64,000 nt of DNA from Tubulanus polymorphus (taxonomy: Eukaryota > Nemertea > Palaeonemertea > Tubulaniformes > Tubulanidae), in NCBI RefSeq assembly GCF_964204645.1, contig NC_134029.1, forward strand, positions 7,520,001 through 7,584,000, in the 5' to 3' direction. A program made the position numbers and the translations under genes. Below are positions 10,791 through 20,500 of this stretch, piece by piece. The notes beneath the pieces are model-generated. The model was not told the DNA's origin and did no database searches. It was given only the letters and a program-made list of their open reading frames with translations. Position 1 is the first letter of the stretch; every line of letters starts with the position of its first letter.

Positions 10791-11315
10791 TGTGGATGGA
10801 ATAATGATGATAGCAACCCAGTCACACACAACAGCCAAGTAAGACGGCAGACGCTTACTAAAAACAGAATGAAGAAGCCAAAGCCCACCGTATGATTATC
10901 AAAATCACGGGAATTCCAAAATAATTAATGGACAAAAATCAAGATATCAATTAGTTCCTACCTAATGATAAAAATTATACCCGAAACAATAAGTTTACTT
11001 CGCATAAATAGAGAATTTTGGAGAATTTTCACTTCCTGGTTTTTTCAATGGGAGCTGCCATATTGGAATCATACTAATTACCGAGATGAACGGATAATGA
11101 AATAGATATTCAATCGCAAAATCCTCGATAGTTGTGGCTGCTGAAGCAAAGCAACTCATCAAATATCCATTTTCTATGAATATAAACAGTTTCTTAAAAG
11201 TTTTAAAGCGGAGAATATAGAGTAAAGTACTAAATTAGTTAATCGTGTATGTGATGAGTCGCCTGCCGGTGCAGGTTAATCGCGTAAGCGATTTCAAGGT
11301 CGTCGAGCGGTAAGA
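10791..11315. promoter_or_regulatory. Shared 5' region of TRAPPC2 and the OCIAD1-type gene
   Basis: 525 bp separates the two divergent start codons. It must hold both promoters and 5'UTRs, unless untranslated exons lie further off. I see no clear TATA box or other motif that I can name. Confidence 0.5.
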
Positions 11316-14300
11316 ATGGCTTCCAGAAGAGAACAGCAACAACCTGATAATTTTCAGCGACAAACAGAGCAAAGGACTCGTCCTATGCCACAGGTTAGGA
11401 GGCCTTTGAATAATCATTCAATATGCCAATAATGATCAATGTTTGATCTGACTGAATAAAATGATGAGAGGGTGCATGCGCGGAGAGAGAAGGAAAGGCT
11501 GATATATTAGGCCTACCAATGGAACCCATACTTGGAAATGTTGTACAGTAAACAAATGCTCTACAAATTGTTATTCTTTTACTAAAATTTACAGTTAGAA
11601 TTCACCCGTGAAGAACTTGCTGTTTTAAAAGAATGTAACCGAGAAAGTTTCTGGTACCGATGTAAGTGTAAATGCCAAAATGGGAATTCCTATAATTTTG
11701 CCTGTTCGTGTCCATTAACTTTTGTCGTGGACAGCGTTGATGAAAATGTATAATAAATGAATGGTTTGGAATTTTTCAGGTGTACCCCTAAGCTGTGTGC
11801 TAATGGGATTGACTACATATGCTGTTAGAACTGGTATGTTGATTCGAACTTGCGACACTGATAATACATATATTTTCAGAATGAAATGGTCAAAAAGTTA
11901 TACTGACAAGTCTCGAATCACAGTTGATTATGATCATTGGACATAGGCTACTGGGGCCAGTTTTAAGGAGTAGTATCAACTTGAACAGGGGGTATGGTGG
12001 AATTTTGCTTGCCACAGTAGCGTAGCTTTGCCAATACCCCATTGAAATTGAACTCCAGAATTCCAGAGTGAATTCCAGAGTTTGAGTAAATACTGGAGCC
12101 AAAATTTCCAGTCATGTATTCCGGTACTTTAATTTAAACAAAAAATCCTGTAAATTTGACCGTTAAACTATATCTGTAGTTACCGATGTACTTCGATTTC
12201 GGATTTCAAACGGAAACTGTTTTGTTCCCGGCAGGTGTGGTGGGTTTGTAAGGACACCAAACCAATCATTCAATCAAATAAATAATTTAGGGAGAGTCAT
12301 CCATATTTCAAGATCAAAAAAGTTAATACCAATCTATAAAACTGGCCCTGGACACCCTCTGCCTCTTTCTCAGTTCTGCATTCATCTAGAGTTATTTCAA
12401 CTGTTTATTCAACTGTTTAGGCCATCTTCGCGGACACCCGACTTTCGGACCGTTCTTTAAGAACTTGGGCGCAGGATTCGTCGGTTTCGTGTTGGGCAAA
12501 GTATCCTATCAGGAAAAGTGTCGGGAAAAACTGAGTCGAATCGAAGGCAGTAAGCTGGCTGCTGCGTTCGAACGTTCCTCCTGGAAAAATCTGTAAGTGC
12601 ATTTTTTTTAAAGAATCCTTCTCTTAACTCAAATGCTCGTATCATCAGTCATACACGAATAATAGTTAACCATTGCTAAAGAATGTGATTTAGATTCCAT
12701 CGTCTCACTTGAATTATTACCTAACTTGAACAAAAATGACTGGTCCTAATTTAGGGTTCTTACGGGTTTCCCAATTTAACTTTCCGTACCCAGATTATAG
12801 ATTTTCCATACCTTTAAGTTACACATCGCCAACCTAGAACAGACCTGTGTAGGCCCATTCAAAGTAAATGAATGCCAATTATCCATAGCATTGACAAAGT
12901 GTTTCTATAAAGTTTGTTATCAAATGTGTATTAAGACATTTAGGCATACCCTATTTTCACTTGAAATCATTTAAATAGATTTGGTTTGGTACGGTAAACT
13001 TGAATACATTTTCAGGATTCCAGGAGCTGCTGAGCCGAATGCCGCTACTATTCCTGATAGTGATGTGTCTTTATATTCATCACCCGATGATTACAGTAAT
13101 ATCAATATCGATACAGATAGACGTCCAGTTGTTGCTGAATTAGATGATCGATTTCGACCAACTTTGGACAGTAAGCATCAGTTTTCCTCAATCTTTATTG
13201 TTCGGAATGCATGAAGTGAATTGAAAATCTTATAGAGTCTAAGATGGATGATAAAGCAGTCAAGCTTATCTAATCCAAATAAGATTAATCCGTTGATCTC
13301 AGATGGAAATGTTTTAGTCAAACACATCGCAAATGTTAATGTTGGGGCCTTAGTTACATTTAATTGAAAATAGAAGATGGTTTATCTTAAGATTAAGCCT
13401 TAATTGATTCGATGGGTCACAGTACAATATAAGCTTATCCTGGGCTTAAGTTTTAACTGTAGGACTGGCCCCAGAATTATCCGGATTTCTCTCAATCAAC
13501 CGAATGAATTTCATTGGATCAGTTTACTAAGCAGGCTTTACTGTAGTCCCTCATGTTATACTTGTAAAAAAATGCTTCAGGTACCCATTCTAAGGAACAT
13601 TCTAAAGAACTGCAACAAGGTTTGTGAGATGCATATATGTATACATTTATGTATTTGCGTACCTCTAATAGATTTGCATAAATTACTAATTAGATTTTAG
13701 GTTGTTTTCGCTAAAAATTTTAGCTAATACGCTTGACTACACTTTTCTATCTATTCATAAGAGCTTTTTCTTTGAATAGATGAAATTGTTTTAACCTTGC
13801 GTAGTGTTTTTACTATAACATGTATGTCACATCTCGGTATCCTTCACAAATGATCTTTAACTCGTTAATCGCTTATGATGTGTATGTTAGCTTTTAAAAT
13901 TTTTGTAGTACTACATAACCACACAAATGGTAGCAGTTGAAAATTGTGTTTTTCCGAATTTGTATCATCCATTTCCTGCAGTGTCTGAAGAATTCTGGTA
14001 TAAACGCTGATTTTAAACTTAATCTGATTTAACATTGAGTAATCATTATCTTTTGTCAATAGGAGAGGTTACCGGAAGTAACAGCCAACAGGATCAACTG
14101 CCTGCAACTAGTTATAACTCGTACGAGGAACTACAGAAACGCAATCGCGAAGACTACGAACGACGTCTGCAGAATAGAAATAGATCACCGCCGCAGCCGG
14201 AAGCTACCGCTCGATCCAAACCGGAATATAACCCAGCCGCTGCTCGGCAATCGAGAGATTCTTACCAACCGCTTAAACCTCGTTCGTACGAACCCTCTTC

Positions 14301-14944
14301 CAGATCTACTGCTACTACTAATCAAAGTGGTAAGATAATTTAAGAATTGAATCCAGGGTCCCTACGACTCCTTGATTCCTGAAAGACTCCTTTTTAATGA
14401 AAAATGCTTAAGGTGCTTAAAACTCCTTTGATTTGAGCAAAATGCCAGAAATTCCTTAAAAGATCCTTCAATTTTGAGAAAAAGGCAATTAGAAATTTTT
14501 GAAGTTGTACAGTTAATAGACTGCACCTAAATTGATACAGTAGGGACCAGGGTTTGTTGCCCAATTAGGTGGTTACCAAATCGGACAGGATAGGATTTTG
14601 CTTATAGAACCTCCAAATTAATGGTTTACTGAGATAAACACTACGGATTTAGGGGGTTCTACAGTAATTGGCATATGAGAGTTTGAAATTTACTCCCTTA
14701 AAAACTCCTTATATCTAGGAATGACTGATCTGTATGGACCCTATAATCAGTACTTACCGGTATCTTTTTTGAAATTTTTTTTGTAAATTCCCCTAAGATA
14801 TTATCTTTCATGGTGTTTTGATGTCACCTTTACCACTCCTATTTATTGAGAAAACTGAATTCTCAAAACCTATTTTTTTCTAATTTTTCAGGACAAAGTG
14901 TAGGTAAAATAAGAAACAAGTATGGTGATGTTTTTGAAGAATGA
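11316..14944 (+). CDS. OCIAD1: OCIA domain-containing protein 1-type, 7 exons
   Basis: Exons 11316-11393, 11595-11661, 11780-11833, 12421-12592, 13016-13170, 14063-14329 and 14892-14944 all have GT-AG borders and matching phases, and give 281 aa. The OCIA domain spans about residues 27-110 and includes FTREELAVLKECNRESFWYR, two hydrophobic segments (VPLSCVLMGLTTYAV; GAGFVGFVLGKVSYQEKC) and a conserved HP motif between them. The C-terminus has YEELQKRNREDYERRL and ends NKYGDVFEE, which mirrors the YEELRNKNRESYE and NKYGDTWDE of human OCIAD1; OCIAD2 lacks this tail. OCIAD1 is a mitochondrial/endosomal membrane protein linked to respiratory complex assembly and STAT3 signalling. AATAAA is at 14995-15000. 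Human OCIAD1 is 245 aa; the extra length is in the Arg/Ser/Pro-rich linker. Confidence 0.93.
11952..12351. mobile_element. Long relative of foldback family A (in OCIAD1 intron 3)
   Basis: Its ends match family A (left GGCCAGTTTTAAGGAGTAG, right TAATACCAATCTATAAAACTGGCCC), but the ends are about 400 bp apart, not 100-110. It may be a source-like form, or a small copy interrupted by other DNA. Confidence 0.45.
14354..14743. mobile_element. hAT-like MITE family H, copy 1 (in OCIAD1 intron 6)
   Basis: It starts CAGGGTCCCTACGACTCC and ends with GGACCCTAT. The end segments are imperfect inverted repeats around ATTCCT. A second copy at 28097-28506 shares the order of inner blocks (AAACTCCTTTRATTTGARCAAAATG, GGCAATTAGAAAT). 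The CAGGG ends are typical of non-autonomous hAT elements. It begins 25 nt after the donor of exon 6. Confidence 0.7.
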
Positions 14945-15000
14945 GTGTACTTTTGTAGTGAATTTTACTATTAGTGTGGATTTCGCCAGTTGTAAATAAA

Positions 15001-15928
15001 ATGATTTATGAAAATAATAAAGATTACCAAAATGAATTATATTCAATTCGTTGGTAATTTTCGCTGAGTTGGTTAACTATAGAATCCATTCTTGATATAG
15101 GTGCGACCTTCAATTACCAGGCCCACACTCGGTAGTATTTACCAGTGGTGTAAGAGCATGCCCATGGGCCTGTAAACTCAATTGATTCATCATCATTAGT
15201 TGACAGAACTTAGAAGGCTTTTGAGCCTAATTTCATCCGCTTCGATTGCCTCACTTTGTTGCTGTACTGCAGTATGCCAGCTTTCACTTTTTGAAATCAG
15301 CAATTACCTGTTTCATCTTGGTAACATTCGTGTTGAAGAACAATTTATCCTTATTCTAAAATACTTTACTACAATTTATCAGAATGTCTTAAGTAAAACT
15401 AATTTGTCTGAATCAAAATTTAATAGTTTTTGAAGGTTATTCTTTTAATACAAAGGCAGTTGACGACTAAGATTGATTTTGAAGCATCAGAAATTCACTT
15501 TTATTTTGACTTCCATTTCGTTTACATCTGCTCAGAAAATATGTATTTTGATTTATCCGTTTTAGGTTCTAAAATCTAAGGATTTGCAGGAGACTCTTGA
15601 AATGATTGTACATTTTGTAATACACTGGCATAATGATCCCATAGAATTCAAACGCTGTGATCTGTTGAAAACTTTTGACTTAGAGATCCACATTTTTGGG
15701 TCAAATCTCCAACATTTGATTCCAGTTAATCTTAAGCGTGGAAACAGATTCTTAAATCTTGTGACGAGCCACTCAACCTGGACCATCTTTTGGACCAATG
15801 AAATGAAGTTTAAAAATGTGGTTTAGGAAAAACCATTTTCTGCATTAACAATGAAATTTAAGTACAAGGAGCCTCGACAGCTAGTTCAAGATGTCCGGGG
15901 CTAATTCCACAGAACCAAGTTAAAATCT
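15001..15928. other. No supported gene (between convergent 3' ends)
   Basis: AT-rich. A + frame (15584-15826) and an overlapping - frame (15562-15798) shadow each other, and neither has splice or family support. A TTTATT near 15500 could be a - strand poly(A) signal. Confidence 0.5.
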
Positions 15929-16060
15929 CTAGGATTGTATAATTTCATTCAATGTTGTCTTTATCTCGACCCAGCGCCGTGGAATTGGCTCCTCGGTTAG
16001 AGAACTAACGGTGGGTATTGAGGTTGAATTTTCCAGTCCTCTGAAGCTCATTCTTCGCAT
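15929..16060 (-). CDS. Possible terminal exon of an unidentified - strand gene
   Basis: Reading the - strand, a CTCAG acceptor at 16061 precedes 43 codons and a stop (MRRMSFRGLENSTSIPTV ... PRRWVEIKTTLNEIIQS). The frame is in fact open up to 16150. Codon composition looks coding and differs from the AT-rich surroundings. It lies downstream of the USP35/38-type gene on the same strand, so it could be an alternative last exon or part of a separate gene. I do not recognise the sequence. Confidence 0.3.
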   Translation of the reverse strand: MRRMSFRGLENSTSIPTVSSLTEEPIPRRWVEIKTTLNEIIQS

Positions 16061-17512
16061 CTGAGCGGCATTATCAAAACAGTACTGACCTTCACAAATT
16101 ATAACATTATCTATGTACAGAAGCGTATTTACATAATTAATCGTCATCATTCATTGCCATTTACCTAAATTACATCCGACTACAGTCAACTCATCTAAGG
16201 CCTAATTACAGTAGTGAGGAATTATTCCGACGCCTTGTATAACAAAGCTTATATCAATAATCTTAAAAAAACGTTTTCCTCCGGAAAAAATTGAACGATA
16301 ACCAACTCTGTAAAGTACATAGAAAACTAAAACTTTCAATTTAGGTCAATATATATCAAATCAAAATGAAAACGTATAACAATAAAATATCTAATCGACT
16401 CAACAAAATGATTATTTTATCAAACTTCTTTTCATCACAGAACAAATTATTTCTGTCATTTGCAAAATACGCTTTAAAACCGATTGCTTCAACTGACGAA
16501 GGAGATTCTTTCTCAATATTAACAATTCATCATCTCTAACAACCGTAAATTTACGAAACAGTTTTCTAAGGCGATGAAAGAATTTTTTTCTGAAAAATAT
16601 CTCTCTTTGTCATTGTCACAATTAATTAAGACAGGGTGGCCACTTATCTGGAAATCGGGGAATTTTCTTTTCTTTAAAAATGTCTTACGTATTTAACAGA
16701 TCAATGCATGTCAGGGAATAGTCGGAAAAAGCAACCCGAATAAAAGTGGCCACCCTGTAAGAGTATTCTTTAGAATAAAGATCAGCGTAATGCTGAAGAT
16801 ATTAGTAAAATTCATAGAATATATCTACATCTCTATGGATTGTGTAAATATTTCACGCAATGAGGTATCACACGTTAGCATCGACTACAAATGAGAATAA
16901 TAAATGAGCTTTAGTCCTCTTCAATTAGTTTTCTTCCATTGCTATAAAACAAAAGCTAAGTTCGACACTGGACTGCAACGGTTAAGACGCACCAGGTCAT
17001 TAAATAATTTTCCGCTCGTTATTCACTAATCATACTGCATGATTTGAAACCTTGGTTGGTTATTGAATGATAGTCAAATTTAAGTTTGAAATAAGTTACT
17101 GCCTGACACAATTTTCCATAATACATAGTTCCTCGAATTTATATGTACAAATATTTCATTGTTAATATACAACACACGCGCAGAAAAATTTCATTTCCGT
17201 GGTTACCAGTATCAAAGAGATAGAAAATCTATACAAATAGCAGGGATAATGTACGAATGAGATATATAGAAATTTTAAATTATTTCAGTCAGTTCAGTTA
17301 CAAAGAGTGTTTAGTAATTAAGAGTTCAACTAGTCATTTGCTTAAAATCGTAGTCAATATACGTCATCAGTTAAGATAACACAGACGAATAGGGGCTGCC
17401 AAGTTTCCGAGTTGTGAGATGGCCGTTCAGGATTGCGGACGTTCTGTCAAATTTACTCAATGATCATCACTTTACACGGATCGGGAGTCAATTCGAATTC
17501 GAAGCGACAGCC
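16061..17512. other. 3'UTR / downstream region of the USP35/38-type gene
   Basis: Apart from the MITE at 16632-16757 I see no feature. It is AT-rich, and no clear - strand AATAAA lies close to the stop, so the 3'UTR may be long. Confidence 0.4.
16632..16757. mobile_element. 126-bp hAT-like MITE (family I)
   Basis: Perfect 15-bp inverted ends: CAGGGTGGCCACTTA at the left, and TAAAAGTGGCCACCCTG at the right, which pairs with it almost fully. A diverged, longer relative at about 44420-44630 keeps CAGTGGCCATCTACTT and AAAGTGGCTACCTTG. Confidence 0.7.
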
Positions 17513-20500
17513 TCAGCAGACAAATCGCGGACCCGAACTGTCTAGACCGCCGAATCCAGTTCCGCCGCAGTTACCCGGAGGTCCGGTTCCGTCGTCGCTT
17601 TCGTCGTCCCAGTGAAAATACGATGCCGGCGTGTTTGATTCGCTCATCGATTCACGTCGTTTACGCGTTCGTTCCTGTTCCTAAAAATACGTTCAAGCAA
17701 TAATCAGATACACGACCGCTTCTTTCGAGCAACACATTACAATTTTCTATTTTCAATCAGATTTTAATACCGATATCGAAATACTTCATTCTCTCATATT
17801 TGAATCTTGGAATGAATAACTTTTAGCAACAACTATGAAACTAAAATATGCGTTAAAAAGCTGCCACTGTGGCTTTAAGACTAAATTAAAACCAATATCA
17901 TAAGTTTGAAAGTCTATATCTGAAGTTTGAAAGTCTCACAGTTGACCAGTCACCAATATTGGAAGTAATACAGAGAATTTTGGCTGAAAAATCCTATACC
18001 TTCATCTTATCAGATGTTAATACTACAAAATCACTAGGGGCTGATTTTATAGACTGGTATTCACATTGACCCAGGGGCTAACTCAATTGATAATGAAGGG
18101 TAAAGTTAATACCAGTCTATAAAATCAGCCCCTAGTGATTTTGTAGTATTAACAACTGATAAGATGATGGTATAGGATTTTTCAGCCACAATTCTCCATA
18201 TTATTTCTAATATTTCATGAAGTTTTAACTTCGGGCCCCAGTTTCACATATAAGATTAAGCTTAGAATCCTTCTGTTTGAATAATAATCCTCATTGAAAA
18301 CATGTACTTGCCAAAACCAATCTAAGCGAAAGTTTGAGTTTAACTCTTTCCCGTAGTTCTACGACCGGAGGGGTTATCGTCCTCGACAAAATTTTCATAC
18401 TTACGCAAATCATCGCGAGATTGTCTTTTTGCACGATGTCGTGCAGATCCTTTCTCAACGGTCCGTCGAGCACCGCGGCCTGCAGACTGTCGTCGAGATC
18501 GTGCTGCGTCGACGTTTCGTCGTCCTCGAGATCGAGTCGTTTATAGCACAGAACGTACGCGGTGTCGCGCGAGAACCGCTTCGTCACGCCGCTGAACGAC
18601 TCGAAGTTCGAATACGACACGCGACTGTCGTTGAACAGGTACCACTTGTCCTGCAAATAATCGACCGTCTCAACGGCTCCGTTCTGCACGCTGTATGACG
18701 ATTCTGTTCCCTGGTTGCTGTGAACGCAATGCCGCGCGTAACAGTAATAATGCCCGCTCTCTGACGACGTTCCCGAATGCACGATCACCGCGTACAACCC
18801 GTAGACTTTATGATCTATGAGTTCGTTGTTTTGGCTGTGTTTGCGTTTGGTTTTCAGCGCGTTCTCGTCACCGGCGACCGGCAACAGCAGCGTCTTCGGA
18901 TACGTGACGTCCGTCAGTATTTTCGAACGCGACTGCATTTTCACGTCGTACGAAAATCGCAACAAGTTCAGCACGAGAACCTGCGGCGATTCGACGATGC
19001 GAATCGAACGTTCGGCGTCTTGCAGTTTTTCGCAGTTTTCGCAATGGTATTGATTATCGCCTTTGAGCGTTTCCGGCTCCAGGTAATATTTGATCAAATC
19101 GTCCAGCACGATAGGTTCTTTATCGTCGCCGCCACCAGCGACTGACGAAGAATCTTTATCGGGAATCGCGAGCGGGATATCGATGAACGATTCCGTACGC
19201 GACGAATTGCTACAGCACGATTTACATTTGTATGTCGTCTGCACTTTACCGGCAAAATGACTGTGTATCAACGACTGTAACTCACGGCCGTCGTTGACGT
19301 CTTTGGCGGCGGTTTCGGCTGCGTCTTTTTCGGCTTGCTGTTTGAGTTTCAGCGTTTCCTGCTCGTGTAACTGGTCAAGCATGTACTTCAGGTACTCGCT
19401 GCAGTCCTGCTGGTGACCGTCGATGAACCACGATGGACGCGACGCAGACACGAAGTTCGTAGGGGAATACGCCGCCCTCTGAAATAACAGATTTCTGTTA
19501 CTGGCGTTTACGAGAGTTGGACAGTTAATGACGCATCTTATGAAATGTCTCAAAATTTTTCAGTGATTTTCAAAATGTGCAGGACCCAGTTCCAGAGAAG
19601 CGAACATCAAACTAGGGGTCTTACGTTGTTCCACTTAGACAGCTGAACATAAATATATTGTCCAAGAACAGTGACAAATTAAGGCTTTTCAAATTTAGCC
19701 CGATCATCAAAGGTGTGGCATGCTATATGTGCCTGTGTTTAGATAATTCATCACAAGACCTATGCACAAATAAAAAGACTGTAGGGGCAACTTATTGAGA
19801 ATTCATTGAATCTAACAGAAATTGTATGGTTCATGACCAAGAAATTTTCAATCTCATAATTCCCCGATCTTCCTGATCCCAAGATTCCCCACATGTAATT
19901 TGAAATCTAAAATTCCCTAATTTGCAGGAACCCTACGCAACTAGTCAATCACAGGAATGATAAGGGAATCTAAATTCCTAGTTAAAGGTGACTTTATTCA
20001 CTGATTTCATTCACCGTCTACTACTAGTGACTATTCACTAAGTACTGCTACAATAACACTCGATTACGACATCTGCCGTAGTGTTTGTCTCTGTCGAAAT
20101 TTTATGCGCTTTTTACCTGCGTGAGTGTGAGGAAAGCAAATACTCGCTGTAATTTAATCAGAAGAGGCTGAAATCGACAGATGGGCTGAGCCAGAATTGA
20201 TTTACGAAAACTGAAATATAAGAAAACACATAAAATTAGCAAATTCCTATAGTATTCAGAGTTCTTCGTATGCTGGAATTTAAAAGGGACTGTATTCATC
20301 ATTAAGTGTTAGTATGACCTAGCGTGGCTGCTGAAGTAGCAAGGCTCTCCAACCCCCCAAAAAATACAGAAAATTAAGCTTAATTTTGGTGTAAACTTCT
20401 ATTTTTCACATGAGCTCAATATATTTCGAAGCAATTATCAGCATGAGAATATTGACATCCATTCTGGTAGGGGCAACAGATATTCTATAAGGGGTGGCTG

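Noticed and set aside
15562-15826. Two opposing frames of about 80 codons
   Set aside because: Each covers the other and neither has recognisable content; chance is likely.
17433-17615. 60-codon + strand frame with Pro/Gly-rich sequence
   Set aside because: Mostly antisense to the last USP35/38 exon, which explains its composition.
18777-19145. 122-codon + strand frame
   Set aside because: Antisense to the catalytic exon of the USP35/38-type gene.
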